Program-made: the position numbers and the translations under genes | Part shown: positions 25,933-34,012 of the stretch, in pieces | How the letters are laid out: the number at the start of each line of letters is the position of its first letter | Numbering within the stretch: the stretch's first letter is position 1 | Notes under the pieces: generated by a model | Told to the model about the DNA's origin: nothing | Databases searched by the model: none | Seen by the model: the letters and a program-made list of their open reading frames with translations, nothing else | NCBI GenBank assembly: GCA_034423015.1 | Contig: DAOUJG010000031.1 | Location: 62,001-126,000 of the forward strand | Reading direction: 5' to 3' | DNA from: JAGWBJ01 sp034423015 | Lineage (GTDB): Bacteria > Chloroflexota > Dehalococcoidia > Lucifugimonadales > JAGWBF01 | DNA: 64,000 nt

Positions 25933-26268
25933 ATGGAATACAAGGGCTATATCGCGGCCATCGAATACGACGAATCGGTAGACCTCTTGCATGGGCGTGT
26001 GGTCAACGCAGGCGCCGGCCCGGTGGCCACCTTCGAGGCCGCCGACGTAGAAGGACTGAAACGAGGGTTTCGCACCTCCATCGATCAATATCTTGCCCTG
26101 TGCGAGGAGCAAGGCATCGCACCTCAGAAGCCCTTCTCGGGGAAAGCCCTCCTTCGTTTGGGGCCCAGCCTGCATGGCCAGGTGACTCTGGCGGCCAAAG
26201 AGGACGGCATGACGTTGAATGCCTGGATCAAACAGGCCCTGGAAGAAAAAATGAGGCTTCGTACCTAG
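25933..26268 (+). CDS. HicB-type antitoxin-like protein
   Basis: 111 residues: HicB N-terminal partial RNase H-like fold (MEYKGYIAAIEYDESVDLLH, VATFEAADVEGLKRGF, SIDQYLALCEE) followed by a ribbon-helix-helix tail (SLHGQVTLAAKEDGMTLNAWIKQAL). HicB neutralises the HicA mRNA interferase and represses its operon. No intact HicA is adjacent. The upstream frame ends ATIRDIREFLEAIGVTP at a TAA that overlaps this ATG (TAATG), which may be the relic of a HicA tail. It could be an orphan antitoxin. The remaining bases of 25745-25932 contain no other gene I can support. Confidence 0.75.
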   Translation: MEYKGYIAAIEYDESVDLLHGRVVNAGAGPVATFEAADVEGLKRGFRTSIDQYLALCEEQGIAPQKPFSGKALLRLGPSLHGQVTLAAKEDGMTLNAWIKQALEEKMRLRT

Positions 26269-26327
26269 CGACCAAAGCCTGAGGCGCGCTAAGCCGGCGG
26301 AGCAACCGGGCTTGTCCCCAGGACAAG

Positions 26328-26358
26328 CACAGGGGCGGGCCTGATGCCCGCCCCTGTG
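26328..26358. terminator. bidirectional hairpin terminator between hicB and the dienelactone hydrolase gene
   Basis: A perfect 13-bp GC-rich inverted repeat (26328-26340 with 26346-26358) and 5-nt loop between convergent genes. A second hairpin (26310-26317 with 26321-26328) abuts it. Confidence 0.7.
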
Positions 26359-26390
26359 TGTTCCCATCCTGTCCTAAGAGGATCAGGCCA

Positions 26391-27176
26391 TCAGGCCGCG
26401 GCCTTGACCGGAGCCAGGTACTTGGCGAACCAGCCCAGGGTCTTCTCCCAGGCGTCCTTGGCCGACGCCTCGTGGTAGCTGTCCCGTTCGTCGCAGAAGA
26501 AGCCGTGACCGGCCCCCTGGTACATGTGGGACTCGAAGGTCTTCCCCGCCGCCTTCATGGCGGCCTCGATCTTGCTCACGTCGTCGGGCGTGGGGTTGGC
26601 GTCCTGGTCACCGAACAGGCCCAGCATCGGGCAGCTCACCTGGGCGGTGCGCTCGAAGGGAGTCGGGCCCGTGCCCCAGATGGCCATGGTATTGCCGCCA
26701 TAGAAGTTCACCGCCGCCGACAGCCCCTTGCACGCAGCCGCCGCCAGGTAGGTGATGCGCCCCCCGGCGCAGAACCCCACGATGCCGATCTTGTCGTTGA
26801 CCACCCGGGGGTGGTTGCGCAGCCAGTCGATGGTGGTCTGGATGTCCAGGATGAGCTCCTGGTCCTTCCAGCGGCCCACCGCCGCGTTCCTCTCGTCGCC
26901 GTCAGGGGCGCCGGGATATCCGAACTCCGGGTTGGTGCCCCGGACCTCCTCGTTGGCGCCGACCCGATGGAACAGGGCGGGCGCGACTGCGAAGTATCCC
27001 GCGGCGGCGAAGCGGTCAGCCACGTTCTGGATGTGGTGGTTGACCCCGAACACCTCCTGGATGACTATGACCGCCGGATGCCTTCCCGGCTCGTTGGGCT
27101 GGGCGACGTAGGTCGCCATATCGTCCAGCAAGGTGCCTCCGGACTCCACTCTCTGGATCTCCCAAAAAGATGCCAT
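26391..27176 (-). CDS. dienelactone hydrolase family protein
   Basis: A 261-residue alpha/beta hydrolase with cysteine nucleophile: IQEVFGVNHHI (conserved Glu and oxyanion region), GIVGFCAGGR (Cys nucleophile), FGDQDANP (Asp) and GAGHGF (His). Classical members open dienelactones in chlorocatechol breakdown; many homologues act on other lactones or esters. The start ATG at 27176 has AAGGAGA 6 nt upstream; upstream codons in the same frame overlap the promoter. Monocistronic. Confidence 0.9.
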   Translation of the reverse strand: MASFWEIQRVESGGTLLDDMATYVAQPNEPGRHPAVIVIQEVFGVNHHIQNVADRFAAAGYFAVAPALFHRVGANEEVRGTNPEFGYPGAPDGDERNAAVGRWKDQELILDIQTTIDWLRNHPRVVNDKIGIVGFCAGGRITYLAAAACKGLSAAVNFYGGNTMAIWGTGPTPFERTAQVSCPMLGLFGDQDANPTPDDVSKIEAAMKAAGKTFESHMYQGAGHGFFCDERDSYHEASAKDAWEKTLGWFAKYLAPVKAAA

Positions 27177-27228
27177 CCGATTCTCCTTTCGCCGCAGTTT
27201 CGGTTTCCTGATCCCTTGGTTTGGAGGG

Positions 27229-27257
27229 ATTTTAGCAGAACGACCCAGGCTATTCAA
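27229..27257 (-). promoter_or_regulatory. promoter of the dienelactone hydrolase gene
   Basis: On the minus strand TTGAAT (27257-27252), 17-nt spacer, TAAAAT (27234-27229); ATG 52 nt further on. Confidence 0.65.
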
Positions 27258-27275
27258 CCTGACAAGACTCGGCCT

Positions 27276-28262
27276 CTACTGGAGCCTGCCCGCCGCCCGC
27301 CAGGCCAGGGCGGCCGCGCCCAGCAGGCCCACGTCGTCCCCCAGGGGGCTCACCTCCAGCCTGTAGCCCAACCTGTGGACGTGGGGCATGGCGTGGGCGC
27401 GGATGTAGTCCTCCACGGCGGGACGCAGGTAATCCCAGTTCTGGCTGACGGCGCCTCCCAGGACTATGACGTCGGGGTCCAAAACGTGGAGGACGTTGAC
27501 CAGTCCGGCTCCCAGGGCCCGGGACACTCCCTGCAGGATGTCCTCCGCCAGCGGGTCGCCCCGCCCGGCCGCGTCGAACACCATGGCCGCGGTCGCCCGG
27601 TCCGGGTCTCCGCCGGCGGCCTCGGCAACGAGGGACCGGGGCGCTTCCGGCAGGCGCTCCCGGGCCATGCGCGCGATCCCGGTGCCCGAGGCCAGCTCCT
27701 CCAGGCAGCCGGAGCCGCCGCACTTGCACCGCACGCCGTTCCAGTCGATGGTCATGTGCCCGACCTCGCCGGCCATTCCGTGGGCGCCCCACAGGGGCTG
27801 TCCCGCGACGACGATGCCCGCGCCTACGCCCGTGCTGACGGTTACGTACACCAGCATCTCCGCGCCCGCGCCGGCGCCATAGACGTACTCGCCCAGCGCG
27901 GCCAGGGTCGCGTCGTTGCCGGTGACGACGGGCCACCGGAGCCTGCCGCCCCACAGGGCCTTGAAAGACACCCCGTCCAGGTCGGGGATGTTGGGCGGCC
28001 TGTACATGGTCCCGGTCTCCGGGTCCACTGGCCCGGCAAGGCCGAGGCCGACGCCTGCAACCGGCATCCCGGCCGCCCGGGAGATACCCTCCTCCAGGGC
28101 CGCCTCCACGTTGCGGAGGACAGCGTCCCTGCCCTCCCGGGAGCCCGTCGGCCGGCGCTCCCGCCACACCACCCGGCCCGCCAGGTCCACGATGGCCACC
28201 CTGACCCAGCTGCCGCCCAGGTCCATGGCGATGACCACCTCGCCCTCACGGGCCCTAGCCAT
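27276..28262 (-). CDS. ROK family sugar kinase (glucokinase-like)
   Basis: A 328-residue ROK protein: ATP-binding MDLGGSWVRVAIVD, catalytic Asp in VTGNDATLAALGE, STGVGAGIV, GEVGHMTID, and the zinc motif CKCGGSGCLEE. No N-terminal helix-turn-helix, so it is a kinase rather than a repressor; glucose is the usual substrate. The ATG overlaps the stop of the thioredoxin gene by 8 nt (ATGGCTAG), so it is translated as the last gene of the cytochrome maturation operon, an unexpected location for a sugar kinase. Confidence 0.88.
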   Translation of the reverse strand: MARAREGEVVIAMDLGGSWVRVAIVDLAGRVVWRERRPTGSREGRDAVLRNVEAALEEGISRAAGMPVAGVGLGLAGPVDPETGTMYRPPNIPDLDGVSFKALWGGRLRWPVVTGNDATLAALGEYVYGAGAGAEMLVYVTVSTGVGAGIVVAGQPLWGAHGMAGEVGHMTIDWNGVRCKCGGSGCLEELASGTGIARMARERLPEAPRSLVAEAAGGDPDRATAAMVFDAAGRGDPLAEDILQGVSRALGAGLVNVLHVLDPDVIVLGGAVSQNWDYLRPAVEDYIRAHAMPHVHRLGYRLEVSPLGDDVGLLGAAALAWRAAGRLQ

Positions 28263-28944
28263 CGCTCATATCCACCCCCGACCCCGGCGGGGCGCCGGCG
28301 GCCAGCAGCTCGTCCAGGACCTCTCTCAGTGACCCGGCGTCCATGGGTCCCACGAAGGAGCGCACCAGCTTTCCTTCCCGGTCTATGAAGAACTTCTCGG
28401 GGATCCCGGCCACTCCGTAGTCGATGGCGATCTCTCCTTTGCCGTCCAGCGCGTTGTGGTAGGGGACATCGAACTCCCGCACGTGGTCCCCGACGGCCCC
28501 GGGGTCATCCCAGATGGCCATGCCTATGAACTCCACGTCCCGGTCCCGGTACTCCCGGTATACCTGGGACAGGCCGGGGGCTTCCGCGCGGCAGGGGGGG
28601 CACCAGGAGGACCAGAAGTCCAGCATCACCACCTTGCCCCGGAGGCCCTGAAGACTTATCTGGTCGCCTCCGAGGGTCGTCACCTGGAACTCCCAAGCGG
28701 CCCTCTGGTCCACCGGGACCTCACCGAAGCGGCTGTTGATGCCGAAGCCCCCCGGATTGCCTCCCGATCCAACGACGACCCATCCCAGGAGGGCGAAGAG
28801 GGCGGCCAGCGGCAAGGCCGATGCAACCAGTATCAGGTTCCTCTTGCGCGCGTCGCTGGCGGCGCTTCCGTCCGACGTGGCAGCTGCCTTACCGGTTGCC
28901 TTACTCGTTGCCTTACTCGTTGCCTTACTCGTTGCCTTACTCAA
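28255..28944 (-). CDS. TlpA/DsbE(CcmG)-type membrane-anchored thioredoxin
   Basis: 229 residues: an unusual repetitive basic N-terminus (four SKAT units), a signal anchor (ILVASALPLAALFALLGWVVV), then a periplasmic thioredoxin domain with FWSSWCPPCRAEAPGL (CxxC about 118-121) and the cis-proline loop GVAGIPEKFFIDREG. It probably keeps apocytochrome cysteines reduced for heme ligation, consistent with adjacent CcmF and CcmH. The start appears to be TTG at 28944; no in-frame ATG exists until inside the domain. It overlaps the ROK gene by 8 nt. Confidence 0.85.
   Translation of the reverse strand: MSKATSKATSKATSKATGKAAATSDGSAASDARKRNLILVASALPLAALFALLGWVVVGSGGNPGGFGINSRFGEVPVDQRAAWEFQVTTLGGDQISLQGLRGKVVMLDFWSSWCPPCRAEAPGLSQVYREYRDRDVEFIGMAIWDDPGAVGDHVREFDVPYHNALDGKGEIAIDYGVAGIPEKFFIDREGKLVRSFVGPMDAGSLREVLDELLAAGAPPGSGVDMSDG
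28882..28941 (-). repeat. 12-bp tandem repeat at the start of the thioredoxin gene
   Basis: Five consecutive 12-nt units reading AGTAAGGCAACG on the coding strand; three are identical and the last two are degenerate. They encode SKAT units before the membrane anchor. Copy number could vary by slippage without a frameshift. Confidence 0.85.
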
Positions 28945-28950
28945 GGGCCC

Positions 28951-30198
28951 CTACGCCTCTCCGCGCCCGGCGGCATCGGAGCCAAGCCTCAGCCTGACCA
29001 GCGCGGCCATCAGCTCCCCGCGGCGGGCCCGGTACTCCTCCTCGGGGATGTCGTCCCTCTGATGGGAGTCGTCCAGGAATGCCATCTCCCTCATCAGGGC
29101 CGTCGCCGCCGGGTGTCCCTCCGCATCTCCACCTCCCCCCGGGCCGGCGCCGCCCGCCACGGCCGGGACCTGGGCCGGGCCCCGTCTCACGGCGTACACC
29201 AGCAGCGCGGCCATGATCAGCCCCACGGCCGAGGGTATGGCCACCCTCCAGGTGCCCGTGCTGGCCAGCCCGTCACCGATGCGGTCGAGCCACGACGGGA
29301 CAGGCAGGTCCTGGATGGTCACGCTCAGACGGGCGCCGGGCTCCAGGCCGCCGGCCCCCGACACGGTGTAAGACCGGCCGTCCACCTCCGCAGTCTCGAT
29401 GGGCACAAGGACGTCCGACCCCACCACGGTCCCGGTCTCGGTCTCCATCAACAGGCGGAAGGCATCGGCACCCAGCGGGAAGGTACGGGAGAGCTCGACC
29501 CGGTTGCCCTCATAGGGGAGGCGATAGGTGTAGGCCACCTGGGCGGCCCCGGGAGGGAGGGGCGATGTGAGGGCAAACCCGGAACCGACGTTGATTATCC
29601 CGCCCCCCGCCAGGTCCGACGACACGTCCAGCTCCGAGGCCTCCGGGGGCATGGAGAACCGGAGGAACTTCATGGCGGCGGGCTGCTCCAGGTCCGGGAC
29701 GAAGGTGCGGTCTCCCTCGTTCACCACCTCCACAATCTCGAAGGCGGCCAGAGACTCCTCGTCGCCGTCGGCGGCCCTTATCAGGAGCACGTCCCCCGTT
29801 ACACGGACGGCCTCCAGGCTGTCGGTGGGCTCGTAGACCAACAGCTCCGCGGACCCGGACGAAGGGCCGGGGTCCAGGCCGCCGGAGTACATGACGCCTT
29901 CGTAGTTGACCGTGAGCCTGCCGGTGGACCCCTCCTCCAGGGACATGCCGTCGAAACGAAACTCCCCGCCCGGCTGGGTCGTTGCGGACTCGGTATCGAC
30001 GGAGCCGTCGACACCCAGGACGACCAGCAGCACCTCCAGGCCCGCGGGGGCGTCACCGCCGGCGGTGCCGTTCACCACCCGCCCGGCAATGGCGCCGTCT
30101 TCCTCTCCCGCCGCGGGCGACGCCCACAGGACGGCGGCCAGGGCCGCGGCCGCCACGGTCCCCAAGAGGAACCACCCTCTACCGCGTCGGGCCGTCAT
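28951..30198 (-). CDS. exported/membrane protein of the cytochrome maturation cluster, carboxypeptidase-regulatory-like N-terminus
   Basis: A 415-residue protein with signal peptide (GWFLLGTVAAAALAAVLWASPAAGEE), a beta-rich extracytoplasmic part that opens like a carboxypeptidase regulatory domain (GAIAGRVVNGTAGG), a late membrane helix (AIPSAVGLIMAALLVYAV) and a cytoplasmic tail with an acidic, SHOCT-like end (DDIPEEEYRARRGELMAALV). No function recognised. It overlaps the preceding gene by 20 nt and is followed by the thioredoxin after 6 nt, so a role in cytochrome assembly is likely by context only. Confidence 0.7.
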   Translation of the reverse strand: MTARRGRGWFLLGTVAAAALAAVLWASPAAGEEDGAIAGRVVNGTAGGDAPAGLEVLLVVLGVDGSVDTESATTQPGGEFRFDGMSLEEGSTGRLTVNYEGVMYSGGLDPGPSSGSAELLVYEPTDSLEAVRVTGDVLLIRAADGDEESLAAFEIVEVVNEGDRTFVPDLEQPAAMKFLRFSMPPEASELDVSSDLAGGGIINVGSGFALTSPLPPGAAQVAYTYRLPYEGNRVELSRTFPLGADAFRLLMETETGTVVGSDVLVPIETAEVDGRSYTVSGAGGLEPGARLSVTIQDLPVPSWLDRIGDGLASTGTWRVAIPSAVGLIMAALLVYAVRRGPAQVPAVAGGAGPGGGGDAEGHPAATALMREMAFLDDSHQRDDIPEEEYRARRGELMAALVRLRLGSDAAGRGEA

Positions 30199-30631
30199 GC
30201 TCCTCGGCGTGGCACTCTTCGGACTCCTGGGAAACCGAGCACTCGATCGTGCCGTCCTCCACCGGCGTTACAGGCCTAGGGGGGCCAGGCGGCCCGGATT
30301 CGCGAAGGGCGCCGACCTCCATCTCGACGAGACGCTCCACCTCCCGCTCCGCCAGCTCCTGCTCCCGGACCACGGCGGCCGCCTGGACACGGTACGCCCT
30401 CAGGCGGTCCCTGTAGTCCACTTCCTCGACGCCCCCGATCTCGTACTCGAGCTGCAAGCTCCGGATGGACTCGTATATCTCCTCCCGCCTAAGCCGCCAC
30501 GCCACGGGGCCCGCCCCATCGGCAGGACCACTCGGGGAGGGACCGCCGGCCCCGAAACGCCGCTTGACGAAGGGATACAGGACGACCCCGACCACCAGCA
30601 GCGCCAGCAAGGCGCCAATCAGGACCGGCAT
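30179..30631 (-). CDS. small membrane-anchored coiled-coil protein, CcmI-like position
   Basis: 150 residues: an N-terminal membrane helix (MPVLIGALLALLVVGVVLYPF) and a charged helical region (RREEIYESIRSLQLEYEIGG, YRDRLRAYRVQAAAVVREQE) typical of the short CcmI/CycH-like proteins encoded beside ccmF and ccmH. There are no TPR repeats. The C-terminus has two cysteines (ECSVSQESEEC). It overlaps the next gene by 20 nt. Function inferred from position. Confidence 0.65.
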   Translation of the reverse strand: MPVLIGALLALLVVGVVLYPFVKRRFGAGGPSPSGPADGAGPVAWRLRREEIYESIRSLQLEYEIGGVEEVDYRDRLRAYRVQAAAVVREQELAEREVERLVEMEVGALRESGPPGPPRPVTPVEDGTIECSVSQESEECHAEEHDGPTR

Positions 30632-30654
30632 CGGCGGAAGGACCCCCTGACACG

Positions 30655-30731
30655 GGGCCCGCCCGGTCCCATCACGACACGGGCGGGCCCTCTGATTGCA
30701 TTATACAGCGCATTGTGCCCCAATGGGCACA
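30655..30731 (-). promoter_or_regulatory. internal promoter with palindrome and leader hairpin
   Basis: Reading on the minus strand: a 7-bp inverted repeat TGTGCCC/GGGCACA (30731-30714), a perfect TATAAT (30705-30700), then an 11-bp stem (30690-30680 with 30665-30655, 14-nt loop) in the leader before the ATG at 30631. No good -35 is seen, so an activator or repressor may act at the palindrome. The hairpin lacks a U-run and could be a leader structure or a terminator for ccmF. Confidence 0.45.
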
Positions 30732-30756
30732 GACCGGCCGAGGGCCGGGGCGGACC

Positions 30757-32775
30757 CTAGCCGTCGCCGGACTGGCCGCGGAGAGGTCTCTCGGGGGGAA
30801 GCGCAACTGGGGCCGATAGTCTCTCCGCCACCGGCGCGGCCTCCGGGGCCCTCCGGGGCCACAGGGATATGACCGTCCCCAAGATGAACACCGGGCCGGC
30901 GACCCAAATCCACCAGACCAGGGGATTGACCATCACCCGGAGGCCCGCTCTGCCGTCGCCCAGGGTCTCGCTGGGGATGACGTACAGGTCTTCCACTGGA
31001 GTCGAGCGTATCCCCGCCTTGGTGGAGGACATGCTGAAGGCAGGATAGAAGTCCCGTTGGGCGATCAGCGTCTTGAGGAAAGACCCGTCGCGATAGGCGT
31101 TTATGGTGCTTACCGATTCCAGCCTGTCCGATCTCTGAGAGAGGTCGGTGCCGACGTACTCCAGCTCATAGCCGCCGACTTCGACCCGCTCCCCGGGGGC
31201 CAGGATCACGTCCTGCTGCACGTCGTAGAAGGACGAGCCCACGATGCCAAGGGCCAGCATCACCACCGCCAGGTGGACGACGTACCCACCGTACCGGGGC
31301 CGGTTGGCTGCAATCAGCTTCAGGAATCCCAGGGGGTAGCTGTCCCCCTGCCGGCGCCGGGAACGGGTGCCCCGGGCCCACTCCAGGAGGATGCCTCCCG
31401 TCACCATGGCGCATATCCCCAGGGCAGCCATGGGGTACGGCTTGCGGACTCCGAGCACGGCCACCAGGACGACCACGGCTACGCCTATCAGCAGCGGGCC
31501 TGCCAGGGCCCCTCTCAGCGTCTTAAGGCTGGCCCGGCGCCAGGGCACCAGGGGCCCGACTCCCATGAAGAATATCAGCGCCAACATCAGGGGGCCGTTG
31601 ACCTGGTTGTAGAAGGGCTGGCCCACGGAAACGGTCTCGCCCCTGAACACCTCGGAGATCAGGGGAAACACCACGCCCCAGAGGGTCACGAAGGCGATGG
31701 CCAGCAGCAGCAGGTTGTTGACCAGGAAGGCCGCCTCCCTGGAGAGGCTGGACTCCAGGTTCTGGGCGCTCTTCAGACTGGTGTACCGGGAGAAGAATAT
31801 GCCGAAGGGCACCGCGACGCCGATGCCGGTGAACATCAGGAACACCCAGCCCAGGGTGGATGCGCCGAAGGAGTGGACCGACGGGATCGGCCCGCCCCGG
31901 TTCATGAACATGCCGTACAGGGCCAGTCCGAAGGCGAGGTTGATGAGGACGATGTTCCACATGCGAAACATGCCCCGCCGCTTCTGGACCATGATGGAGT
32001 GGATGAAGGCGGTGAGCGCGACGAAGGGCATGAACCCGGCGTTCTCCACCGGGTCCCAGGCCCAGTATCCCCCCCAACCCAGGATGGTGTAGGCCCACCA
32101 GCCCCCTAGGAGCAGGCCGGAGCCCAGAGCCGCCCAGCTCAAGATGCCCCAGATCCGCCCCGGGTCCACCCACTCGTCCCCCGTCTTTCCGGCCACCAGG
32201 GAGCCCAGGGCGAAGGCGAGGGGAATGGACACCGACACGAGCCCGGCCATCATCACCGGGGGGTGGGCGAACATGCCCGGATGGGTCAGCAGCGGGTTGA
32301 TGCCCTCGCCGTCGGGGGGCACCACGGAGAGCCTGGCGAAGGGGTCGGCCATGAACATGAGCACGGCCAGGAAGAAGGTCAGCACCAGCATCAGGACCCC
32401 GGTGGTGTAGGGCAGGGTGTCCCGGACGGACGCCGGGGCCAGCCGAACGGCGAGGGCAGAGAGGCCGGCCAGGGCGAAGGCTATGTACAGCAGGGACCCC
32501 TCGTTGCCCGCGTAGAACGCCACCCAGGTGTAGATGCGGTCCATGGCCATGTTGCTGTTCCCCGCTACGTAGGCGACCTCGAAGTCGTTGGAAAGGAACG
32601 CCCCTACGAGGCTGGCCACCGACACCGCCAGCACCGGCACCAACAGGTAGGTGGCCGCCCGGGCGCTCTCCACCAGTGCGGGGGCGGGCCGGAGGGCCCC
32701 CAACACCGATCCCACCGACGAGTAGGCCGCCAGCGCCAGCGCCAGCGCGAGGGATATGGAGCCCAGGTCAGCCAT
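30757..32775 (-). CDS. ccmF: cytochrome c heme lyase subunit CcmF
   Basis: A 672-residue polytopic protein of the CcmF/CcsA superfamily. The tryptophan-rich WWD-type segment reads GWWAYTILGWGGYWAWDPVE and sits near residues 225-245. About 13-15 membrane helices and a periplasmic loop (GERVEVGGYELEYVGTDLSQ) near the C-terminus are visible. CcmF handles heme transfer to CxxCH motifs of apocytochromes. The ATG at 32775 overlaps the ccmH stop by 8 nt. It serves the multiheme ActA and ActE encoded upstream; CcmA, B, C and E are not in the window. Confidence 0.92.
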   Translation of the reverse strand: MADLGSISLALALALAAYSSVGSVLGALRPAPALVESARAATYLLVPVLAVSVASLVGAFLSNDFEVAYVAGNSNMAMDRIYTWVAFYAGNEGSLLYIAFALAGLSALAVRLAPASVRDTLPYTTGVLMLVLTFFLAVLMFMADPFARLSVVPPDGEGINPLLTHPGMFAHPPVMMAGLVSVSIPLAFALGSLVAGKTGDEWVDPGRIWGILSWAALGSGLLLGGWWAYTILGWGGYWAWDPVENAGFMPFVALTAFIHSIMVQKRRGMFRMWNIVLINLAFGLALYGMFMNRGGPIPSVHSFGASTLGWVFLMFTGIGVAVPFGIFFSRYTSLKSAQNLESSLSREAAFLVNNLLLLAIAFVTLWGVVFPLISEVFRGETVSVGQPFYNQVNGPLMLALIFFMGVGPLVPWRRASLKTLRGALAGPLLIGVAVVVLVAVLGVRKPYPMAALGICAMVTGGILLEWARGTRSRRRQGDSYPLGFLKLIAANRPRYGGYVVHLAVVMLALGIVGSSFYDVQQDVILAPGERVEVGGYELEYVGTDLSQRSDRLESVSTINAYRDGSFLKTLIAQRDFYPAFSMSSTKAGIRSTPVEDLYVIPSETLGDGRAGLRVMVNPLVWWIWVAGPVFILGTVISLWPRRAPEAAPVAERLSAPVALPPERPLRGQSGDG

Positions 32776-33310
32776 TCGCCGCCCCCGGACCGGCGCCGGA
32801 CTCCCGACCACCGGGGCGCCGCGCGCCCTGGTCGCCCTCTATCTCCATGTCCACTACGGCCAGGTACTCCTCCAGTCCTTCCTCCGGGAGGGACCCGGCC
32901 TGAGCCATGGGCGGCGCGCTGATCCGCATGGCCCTCACAACCAGCGCCACGGCCGCCACGCCGACCACGACGGCAGCGATGGGCACGACCCACGCGATGA
33001 GGTTGAAACCATCTTTAGGCGGGGCCGCCAGCACGCTCTCCCCGTACCGGTCCACGAAGAACTGGAGCACCTCGTCCCTGGTCATCCCCTCTGCCAGCTT
33101 CTCCCGCACCACCGTCCGCATCTGCTTCGCCAGCTCCACCTGGGCCTGGTCGATGGTCTCGCCGGGACACACGGGGCATATGAGGGTGCGGTCGATGGAC
33201 TGGGCCTGCTCTTCCAGGCTGGGCGGGGCGTCGGAGGCGCAGGCCGCGAGCACAGCCGGAAGGGTGGCGGCAAACATGAATGCCAGGAGACGGGCCCTGG
33301 AGCTAGGCAT
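32768..33310 (-). CDS. ccmH: cytochrome c biogenesis protein CcmH (CcmL/NrfF-type)
   Basis: 180 residues: a lipoprotein-type signal ending LPAVLAACASDA, then the redox motif TLICPVCPGETIDQAQ (CxxC about 44-47), MRTVVREKLAEGMTRDEVLQ and FVDRYGESVLAAPPKDGFN, and a membrane helix (LIAWVVPIAAVVVGVAAV). CcmH reduces or presents the apocytochrome thiols. ATG at 33310 is preferred since it begins the signal peptide; GTG one codon upstream is possible. No strong ribosome binding site. Bases 33311-33451, up to actE, hold no gene I can support. Confidence 0.88.
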   Translation of the reverse strand: MPSSRARLLAFMFAATLPAVLAACASDAPPSLEEQAQSIDRTLICPVCPGETIDQAQVELAKQMRTVVREKLAEGMTRDEVLQFFVDRYGESVLAAPPKDGFNLIAWVVPIAAVVVGVAAVALVVRAMRISAPPMAQAGSLPEEGLEEYLAVVDMEIEGDQGARRPGGRESGAGPGAANG

Positions 33311-33451
33311 CACGCATCGAACGCTGCTTTCAGACAATGTCGGGGCGGTCCTGCGGGATATGGCCATCGGCACAGAGCACGTCGGAGAGTGTCAGGGCCA
33401 CTACAACTCCAGCATAGCCCAAGGACTGGGGGCGAGGGGAATGACGGTCCC

Positions 33452-34012
33452 CTACTGCTGCAGGGTGCGAATGTAATTGACGAGCATCCAGCGCTCTTCC
33501 ACCGTGAGGAGCTTGTCGAAGGGGGGCATGACGGTGACCCCGCTGGTGATCCAGCCGAAGATGGTCACGTCGGCGAGGTCCACCACCTCCTGGGCGGTCA
33601 GGTCGGGGGTGATGGTGTAGGGCCGGGCCTCGGTGCCATACCCGTAGCTCTCCCTCATGTTCCGCAGCACGGGGCCCTGCAGGGCCGGGTCCTCTCCGTT
33701 GCCCGTGACGCCGTGGCAGAAGGCGCAGTTGGCGGCGTAGAGCCTGGCGCCCTCTTCGATCCCCTGTCCCGGGATCGGGTTTTCGGTGGTGGCCAGATCC
33801 CTGCCGGTGGTGGGCACGGCCCCGTCGGGCACCGAGACGCGGGGCGGCTCGTGGACCTTGTACGACTGCTGGTAGTGCATCTCGTAGAAGAAGTCCAACG
33901 GATACGTCCCGTTGGCGCACCCAGCCAGGACCACGGCCACCAAGAGCAGGGCGCCCAGAAGCAGGGAGCGCTTGACCGCCGCCAGAGGGGCTATATGCCG
34001 CCGGTCTCTCAA
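33452..34012 (-). CDS. actE: ActE-type monoheme cytochrome c lipoprotein of alternative complex III
   Basis: 186 residues from TTG at 34012, which overlaps the actD stop (TTGA). A lipoprotein signal (LLLGALLLVAVVLAGCANG) leads to a mature domain with one heme motif CAFCH in ARLYAANCAFCHGVTGNGED, and a distal Met candidate in GVTVMPPFDKLL. ActE is a monoheme cytochrome on the periplasmic side of alternative complex III and passes electrons onward. Alternative start codons further in would cut the signal, so the coupled TTG is preferred. Confidence 0.85.
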   Translation of the reverse strand: MRDRRHIAPLAAVKRSLLLGALLLVAVVLAGCANGTYPLDFFYEMHYQQSYKVHEPPRVSVPDGAVPTTGRDLATTENPIPGQGIEEGARLYAANCAFCHGVTGNGEDPALQGPVLRNMRESYGYGTEARPYTITPDLTAQEVVDLADVTIFGWITSGVTVMPPFDKLLTVEERWMLVNYIRTLQQ

